From the NCBI RefSeq assembly GCF_000708675.1, contig NZ_JELR01000001.1:1782737-1846736 (forward strand): a stretch of DNA of 64,000 nucleotides, given 5' to 3'. Of this stretch, positions 17,777 to 26,591 are shown piece by piece (the stretch's first letter is position 1; every line of letters starts with the position of its first letter). The notes beneath the pieces were generated by a model that saw nothing but the letters and a program-made list of their open reading frames with translations, made no database searches and had not been told where the DNA came from. Made by a program: the position numbers and the translations under genes. Origin of the DNA: Microbulbifer sp. HZ11. Its GTDB lineage: Bacteria > Pseudomonadota > Gammaproteobacteria > Pseudomonadales > Cellvibrionaceae.

Positions 17777-19351
17777 ATGCAACACCGCGATTCAGACCCC
17801 AAAGACCCATCATTTATTCAACCGGCAGATTTTTCGTTTGGTGGAGCGGGCGATACTGCGTCAGGCGATGCAAATACCAATCGTCTCAAATCGTCCCGAT
17901 CCAATGACAGTCGAAAAAGCAAAGTGAACTGGCTGCCGATAGCGCTCGGTACCGGAATGCTCGGCGCACTGGTCGGTGTGTTCTGGGTGCTGCCGCAAAT
18001 GGTAGATACACCAGCGCCACCGGTGATAATCAGTACAGCAGCGACCGATAGCAGTAAACAGGCACAACCCAAAATCCAGGAGTCTCCGTACACAGAAGCG
18101 GAGATCATGCAACAGCGCCGGGATGTACAGAAGATACTGCAGGATATTCTGCAACTTCAGGAAGAGCTGCTGGAGCGCCGGGTAGAAACTTGGGCAGCGG
18201 AGGAGTATTTTGCTGCCCGAGCTCTCGCTGAGGGCGCAGATACCATTTATCGCCAGCGCAAATTTATGCAGGCCCTGGAACAGTACCGCGAAGCGCTCGC
18301 TGGTATGCAGGCATTGCGTGACAGCATCCCTGAGCGTATCGAGCAACACCTGGCTTCGGGTCATGCGGCACTGGACACGGGCGACCAGGACGCTGCGAAC
18401 AAATCCTTCGATCTGGTTCTGACAATTTCGGAAGATCACCCCCGCGGGATGAACGGTAAAAACCGCGCGCAAAAGCTGCATGAGGTTTGGCCACACGTTA
18501 CCGCTGGCAAGGACGCATTTACCGAAAACAATCTGGATACTGCGAAAGCAGAACTGGAAAAAGCGCTGACCCTGGACGGGGATACGGTGCCGGCCAAAGC
18601 GCTGCTCCCTGAAGTAAATGCAGCAATCCTTGAACGGGACTACAGCGAGGCAATGTCTGCGGGGTACGCGGCGATCGGGAACGGCGATTTCGAAGAAGCC
18701 AAATCCCGATTCAGTGCGGCGAAAAAACTCAAGCCAAACGCCACCGACCCGGATGCCGGGCTTCGCCAAGCAGCCAATGGTGCGGCGCAAGGGCGTATCG
18801 ACCGACTCTTTGCCAGTGCGTCAAAACATGAACGCAAGGAGCAATGGCACAAAGCCGTGGAACAATATTCCGCGCTACTTGAGACCGACAGCAGCCTTGT
18901 TGAGGCGGCGACCGGCAAGGCACGCAGTCAGGCCCGCGCCAAACTTGACGACCAGCTGCAGGAACTACTGCAGGACCCACTCAAGTTAAGCCAGTCCAAA
19001 CGCAATCAGTACGCGCGCAAAGTATTGGCGGATGCCCGTGCACTCAAGGCGGGCACCCCTCGGCTGACCGCACAGGTGGAGGCACTGGAAACCGCGCTGA
19101 CCCAGGCGTTAATACCAGTAACCGTTGTCCTGCAGTCCGATGCGAGCACCCAGGTCACCATCTACCACGTGGGCAAGCTGGGCAACTTCTCACAGCGTCA
19201 GATTGCGCTGAAACCCGGGCGTTACACCGCCGTTGGCACCCGACAGGGATACCGCGATGTACGCCAGGAATTTGTGGTGCAACCTCAGTCTGAATCCCCG
19301 GTAGTCACCATTCAGTGCGCGGAAAAGATCAACAGCGCCAATAATTCCTGA
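17777..19351 (+). CDS. Single-pass membrane protein with periplasmic TPR repeats
   Basis: 524 residues from ATG 17777; the frame is open to a TTG at 17735, but that start lies inside the spacer hairpin. A cytoplasmic N terminus of about 50 residues precedes one membrane segment (WLPIALGTGMLGALVGVFWV). The rest is periplasmic: a coiled-coil segment, TPR-like repeats (about residues 150-430; ALEQYREALAGMQAL, AKAELEKALTLDGDTVPAKA, AVEQYSALLETDSSLVEA) and a C-terminal beta domain resembling PEGA (IALKPGRYTAVGTRQGYRDV). It probably scaffolds the PEGA/SUMF1 protein encoded next. Confidence 0.78.
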   Translation: MQHRDSDPKDPSFIQPADFSFGGAGDTASGDANTNRLKSSRSNDSRKSKVNWLPIALGTGMLGALVGVFWVLPQMVDTPAPPVIISTAATDSSKQAQPKIQESPYTEAEIMQQRRDVQKILQDILQLQEELLERRVETWAAEEYFAARALAEGADTIYRQRKFMQALEQYREALAGMQALRDSIPERIEQHLASGHAALDTGDQDAANKSFDLVLTISEDHPRGMNGKNRAQKLHEVWPHVTAGKDAFTENNLDTAKAELEKALTLDGDTVPAKALLPEVNAAILERDYSEAMSAGYAAIGNGDFEEAKSRFSAAKKLKPNATDPDAGLRQAANGAAQGRIDRLFASASKHERKEQWHKAVEQYSALLETDSSLVEAATGKARSQARAKLDDQLQELLQDPLKLSQSKRNQYARKVLADARALKAGTPRLTAQVEALETALTQALIPVTVVLQSDASTQVTIYHVGKLGNFSQRQIALKPGRYTAVGTRQGYRDVRQEFVVQPQSESPVVTIQCAEKINSANNS

Positions 19352-19695
19352 AACCGGAAACCCTGCCTCGGCGATCGGATCAAAATGCACAGATTTTTCA
19401 TGTTGTGCACCCGATTCGCCGGCACATCCCGCAGTCCAAGCTGACTCATTGGCCGCAAATTTCTACGCCTATTACCGATAGGAAGCCGTGGACAAAATTG
19501 TCGCCTCGGTATCGCCTAAACAGAGAAAGGTGCGCCAATCATCCAGCGGCTCGGCCCGCAATGGCGAGAGCAGACTAAGCTGAAATGCGCGGCTCTGTAT
19601 CTCTCCACCAAGGATGCCCCGCCGACCTGAATGCGGAAATAGCGACCATCGCCGCCACGGAAAATCAATAAGTGCGCAGTAACAGGGAATCATTA
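19352..19695. other. 344-bp operon spacer with a large composite hairpin
   Basis: No gene supported. An inverted repeat spans 19369-19421: CGGCGATCGG (19369-19378) pairs with CCGATTCGCCG (one bulge), and TGCACA (19386-19391) pairs with TGTGCA (19404-19409) inside. It starts 17 bp after the upstream stop. A second promoter could lie here but none is evident. Confidence 0.6.
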
Positions 19696-21786
19696 ATGAC
19701 AGCCAAGGAAGCGGTCCCCGCACGCGATAGCGAGCCGGCCAACGAAGAAGTATCCGTCATCCAGCCAATAGGCTTCACCCCCGCTCCGGTTTCCTCTGGC
19801 GGCAGGAAGCTGTTGCTTTCTCCCAAAGCAATCGCTGTCGTGGGCTGCCTGCTCCTAGGCGTACTGATGCTGGTGTACCTGTTGGTTGCCCGCTCACTGA
19901 TCTTCGAAACACAGCCCAGCGATGCCAAGGTCACCGTCAGCGGCCTGGCGCTGCCTTTGGGCGACGGGCATCTGGTGCTGCCTGGCCACTACAGCTACAC
20001 CGTCAGTGCAACAGGTTACGTTTCTCAAAGTGGTGAAGTCGAGGTCAGCAGTGACCGCAACAGCCGCCACGCAGTGAAACTGCAGCGGCTACCGGGGCAT
20101 TTGCAGGTTGTTACCGAACCCAACGTGCCCGTGCGCATTCTGGTCAATGGTGCTGAGGTAGAAAGCGAAGCCGGTCTGGCCGCCGCTATTCCCGCTGGCC
20201 GCAAACGTATCACCGTGCTGACCGAGCGCTACCTCCCCTTCAGCAAGGAAGTGGAAATCGAAGGACTGGATAACACTCAAACCCTGAAGGCCAGCCTGCG
20301 CCCTGCCTGGGCGAATGTGCACATTACCAGTAACCCCGCAGGCGCTACCGTCAGTGTGGAGGGAAAAATCCTCGGCACTACCCCGCTCACCGCAGAACTG
20401 GTTCAAGGGGATCGCCTGGTGGATATCTCCCTGCCACAACACAAAACCGTCCAAGTGCCGGTACCGGTCACGGCGGGTGTCGACCAGACGCTGCAAACCG
20501 TCGACCTCTCAGCAGCTGATGGCACTTTGCGGGTGGTCAGCACCCCGCCAGGTGCCAGTATCACCGTAAACGGCGAGTACCGCGGCCAGACGCCCATGGA
20601 TCTGGATCTGGCCTCCAACAGCCGCCATCAACTGCGATTCTTTTTAGACGGCTATAGTACCGTCGAACGCGCTGTAGATGTCCGCGCCGGAGACCTGCGG
20701 GATATGACCGTGCAGTTAGTCCCTGTATTTGGCAAGGTTGCAATCACCAGTAGTCCTGCCGATGCCCAGGTATTTATCGATGGCAAACTGGCGGGCACCG
20801 CCGGTCAGACCTTCACGCTGCCGACCCGCAGCCACAGCATTGTGGTACGCAAAGCCGGTTACGAGGACTACCAGACCACTATCGTTCCCTCCAGCAAGCT
20901 GAAGCAGTCCGTGCGCGCCGTATTGCTGACAGGAGAACAAGCGCGCTGGAGCAATGTCCCCGCACAAATTACCCACGGTGCCGGCGGCAAGATGCTGCTG
21001 ATGCGTCCGAATGCGGAATTCACCATGGGCTCCTCTCGACGCGAACAGGGTCGCCGCGCCAATGAGGTTCTGCGCAAAATCGCTCTGGACCGTCCTTTCT
21101 ATATTGGCACTACGGAAGTGACCAATCGCGAATACCGGCGCTACCAGCGCATGCACAGTTCCAGCCATACCAACGGTGTCAGCCTGGATAACGACAGTCT
21201 GCCGGTGGTGAATATCAGCTGGAATGATGCCGCACTTTTCTGCAACTGGCTCAGCGCCCGCGATGGATTGAAAGAGGTCTACCGCACCGAGCGCGGTCGC
21301 GTAGTGGGCTTCGATGCGAGCGCGAATGGTTACCGCATGCCAACCGAGGCCGAGTGGGCCTGGGCATCCCGCTATGAACGGGGTGCCATGCGCAAATTCC
21401 CCTGGGGTGACGCCCTGCCAGTGGGCAAAAATTCGGGCAACTATGCCGATAGCAGTGCCGGCCAGATTGTTCCCGCCGTACTGCGCACCTATAACGACCG
21501 CTACGCCGCCACCGCACCCGTTGCCAGCTTTCCAGCCAATCACCTTGGACTATACGACATGGGTGGCAACGTCTCCGAGTGGATTCACGACCTGTACACC
21601 ATCGGTACTGGCCTATCCCTCAAGCGCGAGGAAAACCCCGTTGGCCCCCAGGAAGGGGATTACCACGTGGTGCGCGGCTCCAGTTGGAAGCATGCCGGCC
21701 TTACCGAGCTGCGACTTTCATACCGGGATTACGGTGCAGAGGCACGTAATGATATCGGCTTCCGTATCGCCCGCTGGGTGAACTGA
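19696..21786 (+). CDS. Membrane protein with PEGA repeats and C-terminal SUMF1 domain
   Basis: 696 residues from ATG 19696, 8 bases after GGGA; a GTG at 19672 is less likely. After a cytoplasmic stretch comes one membrane segment (about residues 44-66). The periplasmic part has about five PEGA-type beta repeats (residues 70-410; ITSNPAGATVSVEGKILGTTP, VVSTPPGASITVNGEYRGQTP). Residues 435-696 form a formylglycine-generating-enzyme/SUMF1 fold (FTMGSSRREQGRRANE, YRMPTEAEWAWASRYERG, MGGNVSEWIHD, VVRGSSW, DIGFRIARW). The paired catalytic Cys residues of true formylglycine enzymes are absent, so this is probably a binding or structural domain. Operon context suggests an envelope complex. Confidence 0.85.
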   Translation: MTAKEAVPARDSEPANEEVSVIQPIGFTPAPVSSGGRKLLLSPKAIAVVGCLLLGVLMLVYLLVARSLIFETQPSDAKVTVSGLALPLGDGHLVLPGHYSYTVSATGYVSQSGEVEVSSDRNSRHAVKLQRLPGHLQVVTEPNVPVRILVNGAEVESEAGLAAAIPAGRKRITVLTERYLPFSKEVEIEGLDNTQTLKASLRPAWANVHITSNPAGATVSVEGKILGTTPLTAELVQGDRLVDISLPQHKTVQVPVPVTAGVDQTLQTVDLSAADGTLRVVSTPPGASITVNGEYRGQTPMDLDLASNSRHQLRFFLDGYSTVERAVDVRAGDLRDMTVQLVPVFGKVAITSSPADAQVFIDGKLAGTAGQTFTLPTRSHSIVVRKAGYEDYQTTIVPSSKLKQSVRAVLLTGEQARWSNVPAQITHGAGGKMLLMRPNAEFTMGSSRREQGRRANEVLRKIALDRPFYIGTTEVTNREYRRYQRMHSSSHTNGVSLDNDSLPVVNISWNDAALFCNWLSARDGLKEVYRTERGRVVGFDASANGYRMPTEAEWAWASRYERGAMRKFPWGDALPVGKNSGNYADSSAGQIVPAVLRTYNDRYAATAPVASFPANHLGLYDMGGNVSEWIHDLYTIGTGLSLKREENPVGPQEGDYHVVRGSSWKHAGLTELRLSYRDYGAEARNDIGFRIARWVN

Positions 21787-21796
21787 GGAACTTCAG

Positions 21797-22165
21797 ATGC
21801 AACAGCGATCTTCACCAGCCCAGGAGGCTGGGAGAGCAAAGGCCATTCCCGCAGCGCCCCTGTTCAGCCGACGATTTGTGGTCGTCGTATTGGCTCTCGG
21901 TTTTGCCGCCGCTCTCAGTGTGCAGTCTCTGGGTATTCAGGCGCAGTCGACCGGTGACAACAACAACCAGGAATCCAAGGAGACGCCGGTACCGGAGGCC
22001 AAAGCAGTTGCTGCGAAGCCGGTAACGGTCAAGCAGTCTACGGAAGTACCGGCAAAAAAAGCGAAAACCAGTATCAAAGCACAAAGTGCGCGAAATGCAG
22101 ATAGCTACGAGGCGACAGAGGAAATCTCCGAAGACCTTTCCGTCTCTTATCCAGTGGATATTTAG
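21797..22165 (+). CDS. Small membrane-anchored or exported protein, unknown
   Basis: 122 residues, starting 10 bp after the SUMF1 gene. A hydrophobic segment at about residues 27-47 (FVVVVLALGFAAALSVQSLG) could be a signal anchor or signal peptide. The rest is a Lys/Ala/Glu/Thr-rich, low-complexity periplasmic tail without recognisable domain. It sits directly before the ExbB-like channel gene. No family recognised; spacing and strand support its being an operon member. Confidence 0.65.
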   Translation: MQQRSSPAQEAGRAKAIPAAPLFSRRFVVVVLALGFAAALSVQSLGIQAQSTGDNNNQESKETPVPEAKAVAAKPVTVKQSTEVPAKKAKTSIKAQSARNADSYEATEEISEDLSVSYPVDI

Positions 22166-22166
22166 C

Positions 22167-22184
22167 CGGTATTTAACGATACCG
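22167..22184. repeat. 6-bp inverted repeat in operon spacer
   Basis: CGGTAT (22167-22172) and ATACCG (22179-22184) around a 6-base loop, directly after the stop of the small membrane protein. Weak on its own; listed because other spacers of this operon also carry hairpins. Confidence 0.45.
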
Positions 22185-22264
22185 CAGAAAACATTCGAAC
22201 ACAGCCACACGTAATACCGGGCCGGATGCCAATGGAATGGCCCCACAAATAAGCGGGAAACCCC

Positions 22265-23059
22265 ATGAAATTCAAGTCTTCAGATTTTATGTTCCAGCTG
22301 TTCGCCCTTCTCGGCGCCATTATTCTGGTTCACGCCATCTATGTGGCCATTATCCGCCCCAACGCGGATGCGCTGATCCAGGAGCAGATGGCACGAGAAG
22401 AAGCTGGTGAAACCTATGCGCAGCAGCGATCACTCTACATCGTAATGCGCGACTACGAACAGGAAGCGTGCTTTGTCCTGATGTTGTGGGCAATGGCGAT
22501 TATGGGACTCAAGGCACGACGTTCCATGCGTGAGCGCAAATTGCTGGACCAGGCACTGCTCAACGTAAGTGAAGGCACACCAATTCTACCAGAAGACGCC
22601 CGCGATCTGTCGCGCCCCATTCAGGCGCTGCCAGAAGACGAGCGGAATTTCCTCCTACCACGCGCATTGCTCACCGCTTTACAGCGTTTCGGCTCCACGC
22701 GCAATGTCGCGGCGGTATCAAACTCCGTAAAAGAAGTGTGTGAAACAGAAGGTGATCGTCTCGACAGTGAGCTCGCCATGGTGCGCTATATCACCTGGGC
22801 CATCCCCTCCATTGGATTTATCGGCACTGTGCGGGGCATTGGCGAGGCACTTGCTCAGGCGCACCGAGCCGTAGAAGGCGACATCGCTGGAGTGACCGTC
22901 AGCCTCGGTGTGGCTTTCAACTCTACCTTCGTCGCTCTGGTTATCAGCATTGTCATCATGTTCTTCACGCACCAGCTGCAGTTGATGCAGGAGCGCCTTG
23001 TACTGGACACACAGAATTACTGTGACAACAAGCTGCTGCGTTTCCTCAAGGTAAGCTGA
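22265..23059 (+). CDS. MotA/TolQ/ExbB-type proton channel protein
   Basis: 264-residue inner-membrane protein of the stator channel superfamily that turns proton or sodium flow into work. Membrane segments: about residues 10-32, 72-90, 172-192 and 215-240. The third has the superfamily signature AIPSIGFIGTVRGIGEAL, and the fourth has FNSTFVALVISIVIMFF with the polar Thr expected to line the ion path. A cytoplasmic loop of about 80 residues lies between segments two and three. The partner proteins are probably the two ExbD-like vWA proteins encoded 1.4-3.4 kb downstream. The family assignment is firm; cargo and ion are unknown. Confidence 0.88.
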   Translation: MKFKSSDFMFQLFALLGAIILVHAIYVAIIRPNADALIQEQMAREEAGETYAQQRSLYIVMRDYEQEACFVLMLWAMAIMGLKARRSMRERKLLDQALLNVSEGTPILPEDARDLSRPIQALPEDERNFLLPRALLTALQRFGSTRNVAAVSNSVKEVCETEGDRLDSELAMVRYITWAIPSIGFIGTVRGIGEALAQAHRAVEGDIAGVTVSLGVAFNSTFVALVISIVIMFFTHQLQLMQERLVLDTQNYCDNKLLRFLKVS

Positions 23060-23093
23060 GCACGACTCGATTGACAAAAATCCCGGCAACACC

Positions 23094-23117
23094 GGGTGAC
23101 CACGGACAGGGTCACCC
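23094..23117. repeat. 8-bp inverted repeat in operon spacer
   Basis: GGGTGACC (23094-23101) and GGTCACCC (23110-23117) around an 8-base loop, 21 bp before the Hsp70-like gene. A competing CCCGG/CCGGG pair overlaps it. Confidence 0.65.
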
Positions 23118-23138
23118 TCGAAAGACACAGGAAAGACC

Positions 23139-24443
23139 ATGAGCAAAGGTGTACTGGAAATCAACGATTGCGGGCTGCGTGTATTCGACGGCACCAATGA
23201 AGTTATCGAAAGCCCCGGAGTGGCCATAATCAATAGCCGGGAAATTGTAACCGGCACCGCTGCACTGATGCGCGCGCGCAGTCACCCCACCCAGGTCAAT
23301 CATCAGTTCTGGCGCCGTCTCAGCCTCGAATCGGTAAAGTCTGACAACCCCGGCTGCCGCCATCACGCAGACCTGGCGTTCTGTCAGCTGAAAGAAATTG
23401 CCGGCTTGTGTGATCTGCCAGATGAGGTAGCTCTTGCGGTACCAGGTAATTTCACACACGAGCAACTGGCACTTCTACTGGGAGTGGTCAAAGAAAGCGC
23501 CTTCAATGCTGTTGCATTAGTTGATAGTGCCAGTGCGTGTATCAGCAGCTGTGCGCCTCGCGGTGTGCATCTGCATGTTGAACTACACAGGCACCAGACA
23601 CTGGTCAGCCGTATCGGCGTTCACGAACAGACTGAACTGGATATTGCGGAGACCGTAACCGATGCCGGCCTGCAGCATTTTCAGGAAGCCTGGGCGCGTA
23701 TCTTTACAGACGCCTTTATCATGCAGTGCCGCTTCGACCCATTCCATTCTGCGGAGGCTGAACAGCAACTCTATGACCTGCTGCCCCAGTGGATAGCTCG
23801 CGCCATGCGTCAGGGAGAGGTCATGGCGGAACTTGACGACCGCACCGCCAAAGTGAGCCTGCGGCAGTTGCAGGACGCCAGCACACCCATTCTCTCCCGT
23901 GTACGAGCCATGATCGACAACCTGAGCGATGCCAATAGCGTGGTTTTTGTTTCCCACCGCTGGGCGGAAATCCCCGGTGGGGCCCAACTGGCAGAGCGCA
24001 TCCACCTGCTTCCCCACAATGCCGTGGCCCAAGCGGTGGAAAAGCACTGGCAGGAAATCCACAGTGAGAGTGGCAACCTGCGCCTGATTACAAATCTCAG
24101 CGCGGCACCGGCCACAGAAGTCGCGGTACAGGTAAATGCAGCCGCAGAGGCTGCCGCTACACATTTACTGCACGGTCATCGGGCGCTCGCCGCACACCAG
24201 CCGCTATTTGTAAGTTGGCTGAACGGCAAGCTGGATATTACCCCTACACCACCCACGCACCCCGCCGCTACCATTACCAACCACGCCGGGCGCCTGGCAC
24301 TGCGCGTGGATGCAGGTGCAAAACTGATGTTAAACGGTGAAACCATTTCCGCCCCGGTCAATCTGACCGCCGGTGACCGCATCGGTGTGGCGGATTTCGA
24401 CGGCGTAATTACAGCGATCAGTGTGGACCAATATGGCGCGTAA
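23139..24443 (+). CDS. Hsp70/actin-fold protein with possible FHA-like C terminus
   Basis: 434 residues, no signal peptide or membrane segment, so cytoplasmic. The N-terminal half reads as an Hsp70/actin-like ATPase fold (VLEINDCGLRVFDG, then ESPGVAIINSREIVTGTAAL, and ALAVPGNFTHEQLALLLGVV followed by ALVDSASACISS), but the canonical phosphate loops are degenerate. About residues 370-434 are beta-rich with LMLNGETISAPVNLTAGDRIGV, similar in style to an FHA or S4-like beta unit. Its end overlaps the next ATG by 11 bp, so it is coupled to the vWA genes. It may control assembly or activity of the membrane machine from the cytoplasm; this is inference. Confidence 0.65.
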   Translation: MSKGVLEINDCGLRVFDGTNEVIESPGVAIINSREIVTGTAALMRARSHPTQVNHQFWRRLSLESVKSDNPGCRHHADLAFCQLKEIAGLCDLPDEVALAVPGNFTHEQLALLLGVVKESAFNAVALVDSASACISSCAPRGVHLHVELHRHQTLVSRIGVHEQTELDIAETVTDAGLQHFQEAWARIFTDAFIMQCRFDPFHSAEAEQQLYDLLPQWIARAMRQGEVMAELDDRTAKVSLRQLQDASTPILSRVRAMIDNLSDANSVVFVSHRWAEIPGGAQLAERIHLLPHNAVAQAVEKHWQEIHSESGNLRLITNLSAAPATEVAVQVNAAAEAAATHLLHGHRALAAHQPLFVSWLNGKLDITPTPPTHPAATITNHAGRLALRVDAGAKLMLNGETISAPVNLTAGDRIGVADFDGVITAISVDQYGA

Positions 24444-25515
24444 AAACCGGCGGTTTAATACCTTCAGTCTTTCCTTTCTGGACATCATGTCCTGTGGATT
24501 TGGCGCCGTGGCTTTGATCTTTCTGATCATCAAACATGGCTCCGATCACGATATTGAGGCGGAAAACCTGGACCTGAAAGCGGAGGTGAACTTGCTACAG
24601 GAAGAGGTACAGTTCGGCCGTGAACATATGGTACTCGCGCGTAATACACTGGATAGCACTAGCGATGATCTCGCTACCGCGCAAGGTCTCGCGCGACGGA
24701 TCATGGAGCAGATTGAAGAAGTCAAAGGCAATATCGCAGAAGTCGACAGCAGTACCGATGAAATGGACATCGCGCGCCTTCAGGAAAAGTTGAAAAAGCT
24801 GGAGCAGGCGAAAAAACAGCTGGAAGAGGAAAATCGCAAACTCGGCAACAACGTGCGCAAGTTCGTTGGCGATGGCGACCGCCAGTATCTCACGGGTTTG
24901 CGTCTTGGCGGCGACCGTATCCTGATACTACTGGATTCCTCCGCCAGTATGCTGGGAGACGAACTTATCAAGGTAATCCGAACCCGCAACATGTCCGACT
25001 CCGTGAAACGAGATACGGAGAAGTGGCGGCGCGCCAAACAGACCGTAAGCTGGCTGGTTTCCCAGTTCCCCCAAGACAGCCAGTACCAGATCTATACCTT
25101 CAATACAGGCTTCCAGGCGGCAATTGTGGGAACCGAAGACCGCTGGCTGAACGTGGATGACCGCGATCAGATGGATGACGCGATGAAAGCTCTGGATAAG
25201 GTAGTGCCGCAAAACGGAACGAGCCTCGAGCGGATTTTCAATGCAGTCAACAGCATGTCACCGCTTCCAGACAATATCATCCTGATTACCGATGGTCTGC
25301 CTACGCAGGGAATGAAAGCACCTCGCGGCAATACCGTATCCGGCAAGGAGCGCATCAAGTTGTTTCGCAAGGCGGTTGACGCACTACCGAAGAGTATCCC
25401 CGTCAATGTGGTCCTGGCCCCCATGGAAGGCGATCCCTTCGCCGCCAGCGAATTCTGGAAGCTGGCTATGGAGACCCAGGGTTCTTTCCTCGCACCTTCT
25501 AAGGACTGGCCATGA
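24433..25515 (+). CDS. ExbD-like membrane protein with von Willebrand A domain, first copy
   Basis: 360 residues; ATG 24433 lies inside the end of the previous gene (a GTG at 24421 would add four residues). The N terminus has one membrane segment starting FSLSFLDIMSCGFGAVAL; its Asp17 sits where ExbD/TolR/MotB carry the proton-binding Asp. Residues 40-140 form a coiled coil rich in Glu, Leu and Lys. A vWA domain follows (about 160-345) with a MIDAS metal site, DSSAS in LILLDSSASMLG, the later Thr in GTSLERIF and Asp in ILITDGLP. It should work with the ExbB-like channel as a periplasmic, force-driven metal-dependent binder. Domain calls are firm; the function is inferred. Confidence 0.85.
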   Translation: MARKNRRFNTFSLSFLDIMSCGFGAVALIFLIIKHGSDHDIEAENLDLKAEVNLLQEEVQFGREHMVLARNTLDSTSDDLATAQGLARRIMEQIEEVKGNIAEVDSSTDEMDIARLQEKLKKLEQAKKQLEEENRKLGNNVRKFVGDGDRQYLTGLRLGGDRILILLDSSASMLGDELIKVIRTRNMSDSVKRDTEKWRRAKQTVSWLVSQFPQDSQYQIYTFNTGFQAAIVGTEDRWLNVDDRDQMDDAMKALDKVVPQNGTSLERIFNAVNSMSPLPDNIILITDGLPTQGMKAPRGNTVSGKERIKLFRKAVDALPKSIPVNVVLAPMEGDPFAASEFWKLAMETQGSFLAPSKDWP

Positions 25516-26513
25516 GCAAGCGAACTAAACGGCAACAGGAAGAGTTCAGCATTTCTTTTCTGGATGTGATCTGTTGCGGCTTTGGCGCCATTGTTCTGCT
25601 TCTGATGATCGCCAAAACCGTGGAACCCATCGTCCTGGAAGAAGCGGAACTGGATCTGGATGGCCAGGTACAGGAACTGCAGGAGCAACTCGCAGAAATT
25701 CGCGGTGAAACCACCATCCTCAACCGTGATCTCAATGCCAAAAAAGAGCAGCTGGATATCGAAACCAAGCGCATCGCCAAACTGAAAGGTGAACTGGAAA
25801 CCCTGCAGGCCATGTATGCGCGTAAAACCGAAGGCGAATCTGAAGAGGGCAAACTCAAGGGTGAGCTGACCATTGCCCTACAAAGCATGACCGATGAAAT
25901 GAAGCGGCTGCTCGGCGAGAACTATCAGCGTAAGAACAATGTCATCGGGGGCATTCCCGTCGATAGCGAGTACATCCTGTTCATCATCGACACCTCGGGC
26001 AGTATGTTCAATTACGGCTGGGACCGCATGATTGATGAGATGGTAAATACTCTCAATCTCTACCCCAATGTAAAGGGCATCCAGGTAATGAACGATATGG
26101 GGGACTACATGTTCTCCAATTATCGCAATCGCTGGATTCCGGATACACCGGGGCGCCGCAAGGCGGTGTTGGACCGATTGCGTTCCTGGAATCCATTCAG
26201 TAATTCCAGCCCGGTAGAGGGCATTCAAAAGGCCGTTCGCACTTTCTACGACCCCAACAAAAAAATCAGTATTTACGTATTGGGAGATGAATTCACTGGC
26301 AAGTCCATTCGCAATGTAATGATGGCTGTGGACCGGGTGAATGCGCAGCGCGGGGAGAACGAACGCATGGTACGCATTCATGCGATTGGTTTCCCCATTC
26401 AGTTCTCGCGCCCTCTTCATCTTCAGACCACCGGTCTGCGTTTCGCGGCGTTGATGCGCGAACTGACTTACCGCAACGGAGGCACTTTTGTCGGGTTGAA
26501 TGACTTCCGTTAG
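25512..26513 (+). CDS. ExbD-like membrane protein with von Willebrand A domain, second copy
   Basis: 333 residues, overlapping the first copy by 4 bases (ATGA). The layout is the same: a cytoplasmic Lys/Arg-rich start, one membrane segment with FSISFLDVICCGFGAIVL and Asp18 at the ExbD proton site, a coiled coil (about residues 45-135), then a vWA domain with a perfect MIDAS, DTSGSM in LFIIDTSGSMFN, and IYVLGDEFTG further on. With the first copy it may form a heterodimer in the ExbB-like pentamer, as ExbD, TolR and MotB form dimers. The Cys-Gly-Phe-Gly-Ala motif after the Asp is shared by both copies. Confidence 0.85.
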   Translation: MSKRTKRQQEEFSISFLDVICCGFGAIVLLLMIAKTVEPIVLEEAELDLDGQVQELQEQLAEIRGETTILNRDLNAKKEQLDIETKRIAKLKGELETLQAMYARKTEGESEEGKLKGELTIALQSMTDEMKRLLGENYQRKNNVIGGIPVDSEYILFIIDTSGSMFNYGWDRMIDEMVNTLNLYPNVKGIQVMNDMGDYMFSNYRNRWIPDTPGRRKAVLDRLRSWNPFSNSSPVEGIQKAVRTFYDPNKKISIYVLGDEFTGKSIRNVMMAVDRVNAQRGENERMVRIHAIGFPIQFSRPLHLQTTGLRFAALMRELTYRNGGTFVGLNDFR

Positions 26514-26518
26514 ATGAC

Positions 26519-26539
26519 CTGGTGAACCCCGTTCACCAG
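26519..26539. repeat. 9-bp inverted repeat in operon spacer
   Basis: CTGGTGAAC (26519-26527) and GTTCACCAG (26531-26539) around a 3-base loop, 5 bp after the second vWA gene. No T-run, so a processing or stability element is likelier than a terminator. Confidence 0.7.
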
Positions 26540-26591
26540 CCACATTTTAAGCGAGACTTTACGAGGGGCACGGATAGCCCGGGAGCAGCAC

